From: Actinomycetes bacterium
GTDB lineage: Bacteria; Actinomycetota; Acidimicrobiia; Acidimicrobiales; RAAP-2
Length of the DNA stretch: 64,000 nt
Assembly (NCBI GenBank): GCA_021846325.1
Contig: JAJZBX010000005.1
Location: 1-64,000 of the forward strand
Direction of reading: 5' to 3'
Positions 29,101 to 36,609 of the stretch are shown here, piece after piece (the first letter of the stretch is position 1; every line of letters starts with the position of its first letter). The position numbers were made by a program, and so were the translations under genes. The notes beneath the pieces are model-generated. The model saw nothing but the letters and a program-made list of their open reading frames with translations, was not told the origin of the DNA and did no database searches.

Positions 29101-29371
29101 AGAAGAGGAAGAACGTCGCGCCCGAAACCGACAGCACCGCTTCGTTACACGCCGCCCCAAATCCACGATTGTCCGCCAGAACCCGTACGAACGCGTCCGG
29201 CGCCACCACGGCCACCCGGGCCGCCACGTGTTCGCTGTCGCCGTTGGCCACCACCAGCAGACTCAACTCCGCGTAGTCCTGGGCGACGAGCGACGCCAGC
29301 GTGGCCTCGAGTCCGGGTCCGGGTCCCGTAGTAACGACGACGGCCACGACGGCCGGAGCACGAGTCTCCAT
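26129..29371 (-). CDS. GT2 glycosyltransferase fused to a large membrane domain
   Basis: The 1080-residue protein starts with a GT2 domain (about 1-230): VVAVVVTTGPGPGLEATLASL, LFCHDDVRLDADVV with the metal-binding Asp pair, and ALGEDLDLCWRAQLAG with the ED catalytic motif. A basic linker follows (RRRRRATF), then from about residue 400 roughly a dozen spans and an extracytoplasmic C-terminal domain, ending in one more span and a basic tail. The same fusion, next to DUF5719, is common in actinobacteria. It probably synthesises and/or exports a polyprenyl-linked sugar used in the envelope; substrate unknown. A -10 box lies just upstream, and the 78-bp gap before it separates this unit from the RMD-like gene. 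Confidence 0.85.
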   Translation of the reverse strand: METRAPAVVAVVVTTGPGPGLEATLASLVAQDYAELSLLVVANGDSEHVAARVAVVAPDAFVRVLADNRGFGAACNEAVLSVSGATFFLFCHDDVRLDADVVHVLVEAAFRMNAGVLTPKVVGYDDPLTLVHVGQTCDRFAVVQERVEPGEIDHGQQDLERDVFVAPGGVTLVRADLFVTLQGFDPMIPALGEDLDLCWRAQLAGARIVVVPAARIAHRQTIASGERPVRALGTSGASRQDLQRRHRLLVVATGWGPWMSASTIVALLALDLAELVVALVGRDGDRAGAILGSWRWLFKNRGRVRERRRRRATFAVLTDEELHRLQVGGASRLVRFVRTLLRDGLDRARGILPDAALPAQDDADTGVGFAAAFSEVDAFDDIPIRADGAERRRPTHVLTSFRAQAILVVLVIVAWLIGSRNLVATHLPLVGRLAPLDSWWTTWRHFFASWSANGLGSGTPGMPGYGVLAFAGTFVLGRMGILPRLALMFAVPVGAYGVAQLLRGRVSNRARLVSSLVYLAAPIGLNMIGQGRVDVLVAVAGLPFITRRIFELLAVPGFHDDPYPAAVPFGARGWRATRAGQRVALVMVTAIVTAMAPATIVAVVVVIVGVWVARWFEPDHGHVRTWSLLGGVVGGVSVFLAPMTVDVLLAGRRSPDVFGLARGPWSVPSFSLLARGADGGFGASWWGWLLPGAAIVGLLLTKGARRAMASKFATIAVLALVLATLSSRHWLGTFSPNLDVLLALGAVSSASLVGLGVAALEVDVRQARFGWRQTAAVLFVAALVLASLPFLGDLTSGRFNLPTTSVAESMSAAAPAGTSGYRILWLGDPSVLPIAGWSVAPGLAAATSLNGLPGGDTLFAPPDSGTSDVMLEAINLALQQRTVHLGSLLAQAGVATIVVMDASAPQLAGVQEVPTRPVPARLASALARQTDLSLRLQTASVSIYLNAAFHGLVSQTSPKSPSGWAPLTGSSFAAGLVSPGATVVAGLAPASAFALDINGAATTRRTSYGWAPTYQINHYQHPVAAELVLRQFPLNGLLALATLGLWALVWIGFVGVQRLEWLAARRGRARAHPGHAKDER

Positions 29372-29383
29372 CAGGTACTCAAG

Positions 29384-29389
29384 GCTAGT
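29384..29389 (-). promoter_or_regulatory. -10 box upstream of the GT2-membrane fusion gene
   Basis: On the minus strand TAGCCT lies 12 bases before ATG 29371, giving a leader of only a few bases. Confidence 0.4.
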
Positions 29390-29448
29390 TGGCCGCCAGG
29401 GTCAGATCGGGTTACGCTGTTGGCCACGTTCTTACCTATGATCAGGCT

Positions 29449-30348
29449 TTACGTGGTGTGCCGTTGTTCGATGTCACCCACGATGTCCTCGAGCGAGTTC
29501 GCCAGGGTGATGCGAGGCTCCCAGCCCGTCGCGCGTTGCAACTTGGCGAAGCTGCCACGCGTGACCGGCACGTCAATGGGGCGCAGCAGTTCGGCCGAGG
29601 CCACGAGCCGCACGTTGGGCGCAATCCTCGTGACGAGCCACTTCGCAATGTCCGCGATCGCGACGTCGTGGCCCGACGCAACGTTGTAGACCTCACCACT
29701 GACGCCGAGCGCGCCGAGCAGGCGATAGGCCCGCACGACGTCGCGAACGTCACTGAAGTCCCGTCGGGTCGTCAGGTCCCCCACCGCAACACTGTTCTCA
29801 CCACGCTCTCTCGCGTTCACGAGTCGCGACGCGAGCGCGGGCACGACGAAGGTCGGCGCCTGCCCCGGTCCAATGTGATTGAACGGGCGGGCCACGACGA
29901 CGCGTAACCCGCGCCTCGACAACTCACGGGCCACGCGCTCGGCTTCGGCCTTGGACTGCGCGTACGGATTGACCGGGCGAAGCGGCTGACCCTCGTCGAG
30001 CGGCAGGTCGTCGACCGAGACGACGCCGTAGACCTCGGCGGTACTGACGACGACGACGGTGGCGTCGGGCGCGTAGCGCAACGTCGCCTCGAGCACGTGC
30101 AGCGTGCCCACCACGTTGACCTTGGTGAAGTGGTGAGCATCGTGCCACGAATCACCCACGTGGGTCAATGCGGCCAGGTGGTACACGACGTCGGGACGCA
30201 CGCGCGCGATAGTGGTCTCGACCGCGGCGCGATCCGTAACGTCGACGTCGCGATCGACGCCGTGGACTTCGTCGCCCGCCTCCACGAGGTGCGCGAGCAG
30301 GTGGCGCCCCACGAAGCCGCTGGCTCCCGTGACGAGAGACCTGGTCAC
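29449..30348 (-). CDS. GDP-4-dehydro-6-deoxy-mannose reductase-like (RMD) protein
   Basis: The 299-residue extended SDR has GASGFVG (8-14) for NAD(P), STAEVYG with the catalytic Ser/Thr, and YAQSK as the YxxxK motif. VARPFNHIGPGQ and the substrate-side residues match reductases making GDP-D-rhamnose or GDP-6-deoxytalose from GDP-4-keto-6-deoxymannose. A GDP-mannose 4,6-dehydratase, needed first, is not in the window, so other deoxysugar reductions remain possible. GTG 30348 overlaps the preceding glycosyltransferase stop as GTGA. It is the last gene of the five-gene run from 34385 and would provide the deoxysugar for the glycosyltransferases above it. Confidence 0.8.
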   Translation of the reverse strand: MTRSLVTGASGFVGRHLLAHLVEAGDEVHGVDRDVDVTDRAAVETTIARVRPDVVYHLAALTHVGDSWHDAHHFTKVNVVGTLHVLEATLRYAPDATVVVVSTAEVYGVVSVDDLPLDEGQPLRPVNPYAQSKAEAERVARELSRRGLRVVVARPFNHIGPGQAPTFVVPALASRLVNARERGENSVAVGDLTTRRDFSDVRDVVRAYRLLGALGVSGEVYNVASGHDVAIADIAKWLVTRIAPNVRLVASAELLRPIDVPVTRGSFAKLQRATGWEPRITLANSLEDIVGDIEQRHTT

Positions 30349-31442
30349 GAGCGACTCGCCAGTTCGTACGCCGCGAGGTGACGCTCGACCGACGACGCCC
30401 AGGTGTAGCGCTCCGACCGAGCTCGGGCTCTGATGGCGACCGCACGGCGCTCGTCATCGCTCAAACGCAACGCCGAGATCAGGGCGCGGGCGAGGGCGTC
30501 CTCGTCGCCCGGCGGGCACAGGATTGCCGCGTCACCGGCCACGTCGGCCATCACCGTGCCCGAAGAGGTCACCACCGGCGCGCCGCTGGCCATCGCCTCG
30601 AGCACCGGGAGCCCGAAACCTTCGGCGAACGAGGGGTAAGCCACGACCCGCGCGCGCCGCAGCAGGTCGGGCAGCTCGACCTCATTGACGAAACCCAGGC
30701 GACGAATCCTCGAGCGCGCGGCGTGCCGATCGAGCGCCTCGATAGGGTCACGGCCCCATCCGGCCTGGCCAGCAATCCACAGTTCGACGTCGGGCCACGC
30801 TCGGGCAACTTCCGCGAACGCCCCGAGCAGCGTCGAGAGCCCCTTTCGCGGCTCGATCGTGCCGAGAAACAGCACGTACGGTGCTACGGGGGCCGCGTTC
30901 GCCGTACGTTCATGCACTGGGGTGAACCGTTCGAGGTCCACGCCGTGGGGGGCGACCACGATCGGCGCGTGCTGGGGAAACAGTTCGCGCAGCTGGTTCG
31001 CGGTGAAGTCACTGACGCAGATCAACACCCGCGCGTGACTCACGGCGTACGAAATGGCCCGTCGAAAGAAGACGGCCTTGGCGCGCTCGTGGAACTGGGG
31101 GTGGGTGAAGTAGGTGAGGTCGTGAATGGTCACCACCGCTGGCGTGGTCCCGTGGCGCGGCATCGTGTAGTGCGGCCCGTGCCAGACCGTTACCCCGCGC
31201 GCCACCGTGGACCGCCCGAGTCGCCACGCCTCAAACACCAAACGAGGTACGCGTCCACTGGGCACCAGCGACACCACGTCAGCGTGCGGTGACCACTCGC
31301 GCCAGCGGGCGGCGTCGCCGCGCCGCGTGACGAGCACCAGTTCGGTGCCCGCGTCGGGTAGACGGCGAGCGATCTCGGTCACGTACCGACCCGCGCCCGC
31401 CACCCGCTCGGGCACGGCCGAGGCGTCGAGCGCTACTCGCAT
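30345..31442 (-). CDS. Glycosyltransferase family 4 protein
   Basis: The 365-residue GT-B protein has the N-terminal GAGRYVTEIARRL donor-domain opening, HDLTYFTHPQFH in the middle, YVLFLGTIEPRKGLSTLLGAF at the start of the C-terminal domain and the nucleotide-sugar-binding FAEGFGLPVLEAMASG (E-x7-E). This matches GT4 mannosyl- or rhamnosyltransferases such as MtfB/WbpY-type enzymes. Cytoplasmic, membrane-associated and retaining by family rule. ATG 31442 (not an upstream start at 31481) is selected; it overlaps the previous gene by 10 bases. Next gene overlaps by GTGA. Donor GDP-mannose or GDP-rhamnose is suggested by the neighbouring reductase. Confidence 0.88.
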   Translation of the reverse strand: MRVALDASAVPERVAGAGRYVTEIARRLPDAGTELVLVTRRGDAARWREWSPHADVVSLVPSGRVPRLVFEAWRLGRSTVARGVTVWHGPHYTMPRHGTTPAVVTIHDLTYFTHPQFHERAKAVFFRRAISYAVSHARVLICVSDFTANQLRELFPQHAPIVVAPHGVDLERFTPVHERTANAAPVAPYVLFLGTIEPRKGLSTLLGAFAEVARAWPDVELWIAGQAGWGRDPIEALDRHAARSRIRRLGFVNEVELPDLLRRARVVAYPSFAEGFGLPVLEAMASGAPVVTSSGTVMADVAGDAAILCPPGDEDALARALISALRLSDDERRAVAIRARARSERYTWASSVERHLAAYELASRS

Positions 31443-32497
31443 CGCCAACCCGCGAGGTGGTCGAGCGCGCACTGGCGCCACGTGAGGGCCGCCACCGACG
31501 CGCGTCGCCGCGCCCGCGCCTCGGGCGACGTGGAGCGCGCCAGTGCTCGAAGCAGCGCGCTGGCGATGCCGTCGACGTCGAGGGCGTTGGCTCGCTCAAC
31601 CTCGGCGTTGTTGGCGACGCTCGGCGTGGTCGTGCTCGCCACGACACGAGAACCCTCGGTGAGTGCCTCGACCGGTGGCAGGCCCCACCCTTCGTGCAGC
31701 GGCACGTAGGCCACGACCGTGGCGTCGCGCAAGAGCCCACGCAGCAAGCGCCGCTCCACGGGACCGAGCACGACGGCGCCACTGACGTCGACGGCGCCCC
31801 ACCCGCTTGGTCCCACAACGACGAGCGGGCCCAGTGCTGCGTCGTGGGCCCGCGCGATCGAGTGCGCCTGGGCCAGTCGGGCCAAATTCTTGCGCGGCTC
31901 ACGGGTTCCCGCGTACAGGGTGAACGCGCCGACGACGCCGGCCCGTTCGAGAAGGTGGGCCACGTCCGTCGGCGGCGCCGGCGTCACCCCATCATCGACG
32001 CCCAGTCGCACGGGGTGAAGGCGCGATCGATCAAACCCGACCTCGACCAGTCGGTCGTCGAGGCCCGGTGAGGACGTGAAGATGCGCAGCTCACCGTGAC
32101 GGGCGAGCAGCGCCAGTCGACGCTCGTGGAAGCGACGTCCCCTAGCCGTGGTGGCGTCGGGTTCGTCGCGCCACAGCAGGTCGTGCAGCGCAACGGAGTG
32201 CACGGCGCCCACGCGGCCCCCACCAAACGGTCCCGCCATTGACGTCGCGTGAACGACCGCCGCGGTTCGCGGCACGCCGATGGCGTGGTACCGCCATGCG
32301 GTGGTCAGTACCTGCCGGCGTACCGGTAGGCGTCGAACCGCGACGCCGAGGTCCGCCACAGGTGACCCCGACGGCGCGAGTCCGACGACGTCGTCGCGAC
32401 CGAGTGCCGCGAGACCACCGACCAGACCGCGAACGTACGTAGCGATGCCCCCGGGCTGGGGCCGCACCAGCTGGTCGAGGGAGAGGGCAATCGTCAC
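31433..32497 (-). CDS. Glycosyltransferase family 4 protein
   Basis: The 354-residue GT-B protein opens with SLDQLVRPQPGGIATYVRGLV, carries the central LYAGTREPRKNLARLAQAH and the donor-binding LHEGWGLPPVEALTEGSRV (E-x7-E). The family is the same as the next gene's product, but the two are only distantly alike, suggesting different linkages in one glycan. GTG 32497 overlaps the upstream stop as GTGA. No membrane span. Donor and acceptor are not determined. Confidence 0.87.
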   Translation of the reverse strand: MTIALSLDQLVRPQPGGIATYVRGLVGGLAALGRDDVVGLAPSGSPVADLGVAVRRLPVRRQVLTTAWRYHAIGVPRTAAVVHATSMAGPFGGGRVGAVHSVALHDLLWRDEPDATTARGRRFHERRLALLARHGELRIFTSSPGLDDRLVEVGFDRSRLHPVRLGVDDGVTPAPPTDVAHLLERAGVVGAFTLYAGTREPRKNLARLAQAHSIARAHDAALGPLVVVGPSGWGAVDVSGAVVLGPVERRLLRGLLRDATVVAYVPLHEGWGLPPVEALTEGSRVVASTTTPSVANNAEVERANALDVDGIASALLRALARSTSPEARARRRASVAALTWRQCALDHLAGWRCE

Positions 32498-33504
32498 GAG
32501 CCCCAGCCTCGCACGACTTCACGGTACAGATGGAGGTAGGCGATCGCGGCGCTGCTCGGCGAGTAATCCACGGCGCGTGACCGGCCGGCCGCCACGGCGA
32601 GTGCTCGACGATGCTCGTTGCTCCACAGGTCGAGGACCTCTTCGATGACCGCAGCGTCGGACTCGGCGAGCGCGGTCGCGCCGGCCAGCAGTTCCCGATT
32701 GATCGGCGTCGATCGCGCGACGGTCGGCACACCGGCGCCGAGGGCCGCGATCGCGAAGGACGGAAAGCGCGCGCCATCAGAGACGTGCACGACGACCCGC
32801 GCCTGGGCCAATACCGCGCGAGCGTCACGCCGGGGCCGCAACACGATGGCGCCGGCGCTATCGTCACTGCGGATCCGCGTGGCCGCGGCTGCACTGGTCA
32901 GCGCCACGAGCCGCGCACCGACCTGTCCGGCCGCCGCAACGAGCGACGGCGCGAGTCGCATGAAGTGGTCCACTTCGCCCGTGACGTTGACCACCAGTTC
33001 ATCGCCCTCGATGGTGGGTGCGACAATGGGCACCGCCGGCGATACGACGACGACGCGATCTCGAGCGACCCCTAAGTTCGCCAGCACCTCGTCGCGCGCG
33101 ACGTGGCTCGAGGCGACGACCACGGCGCCCCGAGCGATGAGCCGACGAAGTTGCGCGCCCCGTTGGTTGATCCGCGACTCGCCACGCAATGGTCGCAGGT
33201 CGTCAACCGTGACGATCTCGGGCACGTACTTGGTCGGCGGCGTGGCGACGCCGGCGACGTGTACGACGTCCACGTCGGGTAGCAGCCGATCGATTGAACG
33301 ACCGACGCCCCGTCGCCACCACGGCGACCAGAGCCGGCGCAACGCGATTGGCGCGTCGCCCGTACCGGCTCGCGATCTCGAGCGGAAGCGAACCAAGACG
33401 CAGCCGCCCGTCTCGGCCAGGGCGTCGGCGAGGTCGGTCATCGAGTCGCCGAGCGACTCGAGTGAACCGTCCAGGTCGAGTCCAACTCGAACCGGTGTGC
33501 TCAC
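32494..33504 (-). CDS. Putative glycosyltransferase, divergent GT-B
   Basis: The 336-residue protein resembles GT4 proteins in layout (VRVGLDLDGSLESLGDSM, PEIVTVDDLRP, VASSHVARDEVLANLGV, then FPSFAIAALGAGVPTVA near the nucleotide-sugar site). The conserved E-x7-E motif is replaced: the expected first Glu is Phe/Pro region and the second is Gly/Ala, so catalysis by the standard site is uncertain. It may be an inactive partner or a divergent transferase. GTG 33504 is used because it overlaps the upstream hydrolase stop as GTGA; an in-frame start further upstream would lie inside that gene. It is the second gene of the glycan operon. Confidence 0.7.
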   Translation of the reverse strand: MSTPVRVGLDLDGSLESLGDSMTDLADALAETGGCVLVRFRSRSRAGTGDAPIALRRLWSPWWRRGVGRSIDRLLPDVDVVHVAGVATPPTKYVPEIVTVDDLRPLRGESRINQRGAQLRRLIARGAVVVASSHVARDEVLANLGVARDRVVVVSPAVPIVAPTIEGDELVVNVTGEVDHFMRLAPSLVAAAGQVGARLVALTSAAAATRIRSDDSAGAIVLRPRRDARAVLAQARVVVHVSDGARFPSFAIAALGAGVPTVARSTPINRELLAGATALAESDAAVIEEVLDLWSNEHRRALAVAAGRSRAVDYSPSSAAIAYLHLYREVVRGWGS

Positions 33505-34385
33505 GTCCCCAGCGCCAGACGCCGCACGCGCGACGTCCACGCGGGCCAGAGCGCTACGGCCCACGCGCCGAATGGTTCGCCGGTGGTGGCCACGACCGCG
33601 ATACCCTCGCGCACGCTAAACAGGGCGAGGGCGCCACTTTGGCCAAAGTGACCGGCGCTGTCGGCTGGCCAGTCGCCCATCCAGTGGCGCTTGGATCCGC
33701 GGACTTCGGGACCGAGTCCCCACGGGCACGGGCTGAATCGTCCGAAACCTGGGACGATGCCGTCGAGTTCACTGAGAAAGGGCGAGACAATGCGGTCACG
33801 AGTGGACGAGCGAATGAGCGTCGTGCGTAGCCACGCGCCCGCGAAGGAGGCGAGGTCGCGCGTCGAGCCCACGACGCCGGACGCCGGCCGTCCCACCAGT
33901 TCGCTTTCGCGCATCGCCAAGGGATCGAACACGCGCTCAGCCAGCCACTGCGCGGGTGCTCGATCGGTTACGGCATCAACGGCCAAATCAACCGCGATGT
34001 TCGAATACACGCGCCGAGTACCAAAGGGTACCATCCGATCTTCCGCTTCGAGACCGAAGCCTCCGCTGTGCGACAGCAGGTGCGCGAGCGTGGCGCCAGT
34101 CGGGCCGACCGGTTGCTCGTAGCAACATCGGCCATCGTCAGTGTCGGCACCGATCGCCATCGCCACGACGAGCTTCGAGACCGAAGCCCAGGGCCGGGGC
34201 ATCGCCACGTCACCCGACCGGGCCACCTCGACGAGTACGCCGTCCACGATGCGCACCACCATCGCGGCGCTCGAGCCGGGCCAGTCATCACAGAGGTTTG
34301 ACTCGTCCACGGACACCGATGTTAAGGCGTGGACCCTCGGTGGGCCGATCGGCTTGGCCCGACCAGTTGAACGGGTGGTAACCAT
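33501..34385 (-). CDS. Serine hydrolase, beta-lactamase class C-like
   Basis: About 294 residues from ATG 34385; the start is not secure and longer frames reach 34502. The SxxK nucleophile motif is in WASVSKLVVAMAI, the second motif is YSN (in RRVYSNIAVDL), and GHFGQSG corresponds to the third (His/Lys-x-Gly) motif. HLLSHSGGFG is also typical. The family includes D-Ala carboxypeptidases, esterases and EstB-like proteins. No signal peptide is evident from ATG 34385, which is unusual for a wall enzyme and favours an intracellular esterase or amidase. As first gene of the glycosyltransferase operon (GTGA overlap) it might deacylate a glycan or precursor. Confidence 0.75.
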   Translation of the reverse strand: MVTTRSTGRAKPIGPPRVHALTSVSVDESNLCDDWPGSSAAMVVRIVDGVLVEVARSGDVAMPRPWASVSKLVVAMAIGADTDDGRCCYEQPVGPTGATLAHLLSHSGGFGLEAEDRMVPFGTRRVYSNIAVDLAVDAVTDRAPAQWLAERVFDPLAMRESELVGRPASGVVGSTRDLASFAGAWLRTTLIRSSTRDRIVSPFLSELDGIVPGFGRFSPCPWGLGPEVRGSKRHWMGDWPADSAGHFGQSGALALFSVREGIAVVATTGEPFGAWAVALWPAWTSRVRRLALGT

Positions 34386-34949
34386 GCTGGCTTCGCGTCT
34401 GACGAACGTCGGATCACCCCTGACCTGCGTGGTCCGCGAACGCGCGACGTCGCCGGCACCCAAATGCGAGTGACGACCAGTTTGGCCGCGCTCAGTGAAC
34501 ACGTCGCTGGGAACCCGGTACGTGAGCGATGCGTGGCGCCGTCACGCGCACTCGAAGCGGTCGTCGCGGCCCATCAGCTCGCATGATTGACGCCACGGTC
34601 GTCGCTTGACCATCGACGGGGCGCCGTGGCGAACGCACGCTGAGCAACGACGGCCCTTGACCTCGCGGCCGCTCGAGCCCAACGCAGTCACGCCCCCAAC
34701 CGGTCGGCGGCGGGCTTCGCCGTCGAACTGAGGCGGCGAAACTGGCCAAGTTCGTGCCCGGTGCCGCTCCCAACACGCCGTCTCGCCCACGGGTTCACGT
34801 GCGCCGCCATCGAACCTCACACGAGCCGAAACTCACTGGGGAAACACCGCCGGAGGGCGTCCGAGTCACTCGAACGGGCCCCGGTGCAGTCGAGCCGGTC
34901 GGCGCCGTTGGATCCCCGCACGGGTTCGGCCTCCGTGAAGTGGCCAATC
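34386..34949. other. Divergent intergenic region, nothing recognised
   Basis: About 560 bp between the serine hydrolase and cofD. Several open frames cross it on both strands with Arg/Pro-rich, shadow-like products; none is recognisable. Promoters for both flanking units should lie here; only the cofD -10 box at the right end is identified. Confidence 0.45.
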
Positions 34950-34955
34950 TAGAGT
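34950..34955 (+). promoter_or_regulatory. -10 box of cofD, leaderless type
   Basis: TAGAGT ends 7 bases before GTG 34963 and overlaps the alternative start GTG at 34954, which therefore is unlikely to be used. Confidence 0.5.
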
Positions 34956-34962
34956 GCCTAGA

Positions 34963-35877
34963 GTGATCACGGTTCTCTGCGGTGGTGTCGGCGCGGCGCG
35001 GCTGTTGCGCGTGCTTCGTCACGCCGATGCGGCCACGCAGCTGAACGCCGTGGTCAACGTGGGCGATGATCTGGTGCTGCACGGACTCACGATCTGTCCA
35101 GACCTGGACACGATTCTCTACACGCTGGCCGGCTTGAACAACGACGCGGCGGGGTGGGGCCTGCGCGACGAGAGTTTTCGCGTCATGGACTCACTCGAGA
35201 CCTTGGGGGGCGAGACCTGGTTTCGACTGGGTGATCGCGATCTCGCTACCCACCTCTACCGCACTCATCGTCTCGCCGCGGGTGCCACCAAGACCATGGT
35301 CAGCGCGGAACTCACGTCGTCCTTGGGGGTCGACGTCGCGTTGCTGCCCGTCACCGATGACCCGGTGTCGACCGTGTTCCAGACGGCGATCGGCCCGCTG
35401 ACGTTCCAGGAGTACTTCGTGCGCCACCGTCACGCCGTGGCGGTGCAGCGCATCGAGGTGATCGGCGCCGCGCTAGCCCGACCAACGGATGCGGCGATCG
35501 GCGCCCTGGAGCGGGCCCGTCGAATCGTGATCGCGCCGTCGAACCCGCTCATCTCGATTGACCCGCTGCTGCGCGTCGCGGGTGTTCGCGACGTGATTCG
35601 GCGTCGACGTGATGACGTCGTCGCCATTTCGCCCATCGTTAACGGAACCGCCCTCAAGGGTCCAGCGGACCGCCTATTGGCCGAATTGGGCTACGACGTC
35701 AGCTGCGTCGGCGTCGCCGACGTGTACGGCGACCTCGTGGGCACGTGGATCATCGACGACGCCGACGAACAACACGCCAACGCGCTACGTCAGCGCGGCC
35801 ACGCGGTTCTCGTCACCTCGACGGTGATGGGTACGCCCGCAGACGACGCACGCCTCGCGGCGGCGGTGCTGTCGTGA
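34963..35877 (+). CDS. cofD: 2-phospho-L-lactate transferase CofD/FbiA
   Basis: The 304-residue protein starts [18 protein letters not shown], the CofD glycine-rich opening, followed by [21 protein letters not shown] (metal-binding Asp residues) and [16 protein letters not shown]. CofD joins FO to the phospholactyl or phosphoenolpyruvyl group of the guanylylated donor, giving (dehydro-)F420-0. Length is near the family's usual 300-330. It overlaps cofE as GTGA, so both are translated together. FO synthase (fbiC or cofG/H) and the guanylyltransferase are not in this window. The product would serve the F420-type oxidoreductase at 15135. Confidence 0.93.
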   Translation: MITVLCGGVGAARLLRVLRHADAATQLNAVVNVGDDLVLHGLTICPDLDTILYTLAGLNNDAAGWGLRDESFRVMDSLETLGGETWFRLGDRDLATHLYRTHRLAAGATKTMVSAELTSSLGVDVALLPVTDDPVSTVFQTAIGPLTFQEYFVRHRHAVAVQRIEVIGAALARPTDAAIGALERARRIVIAPSNPLISIDPLLRVAGVRDVIRRRRDDVVAISPIVNGTALKGPADRLLAELGYDVSCVGVADVYGDLVGTWIIDDADEQHANALRQRGHAVLVTSTVMGTPADDARLAAAVLS

Positions 35878-36608
35878 GTGGTCGCGACCACCGAGCACCG
35901 GGCAATATGCTCGTCGTGCCCATCGTGCTGCGAACGGCGGTGACGGCCGACAGTGACCTCACCGCGCTGGTGCTCGGGGCCATTGCCGAACAGGGCGAGG
36001 TGCTGATCGAGCACGATCTGCTGGTCGTGACGAGCAAGGTGGTGGCCAAGTGCGAGGGACGCGTCGTTCCCTTCGACGGCAGCGACGAATCGAAACTCGC
36101 CATCATCGAAGCCGAGTCCCGACGAATCCTGCGCCGACGCGGGACGCTGCGCATCACCGAGACGCGCCACGGCTTCGTCAACGCCAACGCTGGGGTGGAC
36201 CTCTCTAACACCGAACCCGGTACCGCAGTGCTGCTGCCCGTCGACCCGGACCGCTCGGCCCGGCGACTGCGCGCGGCGCTGGGTCACCGCTGCGGTGTCG
36301 ATCTCGCCGTCGTGATCACCGATACCTTTGGGCGAGCCTGGCGCCACGGCGTCACCGACGTGGCGATCGGGGCCGCGGGCTTGCGCGTTGTGCTGGATCT
36401 GCGCGGGACGAGCGACGCCACCGGACGCACGCTCGAAGCCACCGAGGTCGCGATCGCCGATGAAATAGCCGGCGCCGCGAACCTCGTGCTCGGCAAGGCT
36501 TCCGGTACCCCGTTCGCCATCGTGCGTGGCCTCGACGCGTCCTACTTCGGTACCGGGTCGGTGGCCGAGGACATTGTGCGCCCCGTCAACGGCGACCTCT
36601 TTCGCTAG
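35874..36608 (+). CDS. cofE: Coenzyme F420-0:L-glutamate ligase, single-domain
   Basis: About 244 residues. The CofE fold is shown by LLVVTSKVVAKCEGRVV, the ETRHGFVNANAGVDLSN block and DTFGRAWRHGVTDVAIG, which contain GTP- and metal-binding residues. It adds gamma-linked glutamates to F420-0. In most actinobacteria the partner is FbiB, in which this domain is fused to an FMN-binding dehydro-F420-0 reductase; here only the ligase domain is present, as in archaea. GTG 35874 is chosen for its GTGA overlap with cofD; ATG 35907 is the alternative. It ends 2 bp before the convergent nucleotidyltransferase gene. Confidence 0.92.
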   Translation: MSGRDHRAPGNMLVVPIVLRTAVTADSDLTALVLGAIAEQGEVLIEHDLLVVTSKVVAKCEGRVVPFDGSDESKLAIIEAESRRILRRRGTLRITETRHGFVNANAGVDLSNTEPGTAVLLPVDPDRSARRLRAALGHRCGVDLAVVITDTFGRAWRHGVTDVAIGAAGLRVVLDLRGTSDATGRTLEATEVAIADEIAGAANLVLGKASGTPFAIVRGLDASYFGTGSVAEDIVRPVNGDLFR

Positions 36609-36609
36609 G

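Noticed and set aside
34386..34949. Several open frames on both strands upstream of cofD
   Set aside because: Products are Arg/Pro-rich, overlap each other on both strands and resemble nothing; typical spurious frames of high-GC DNA.
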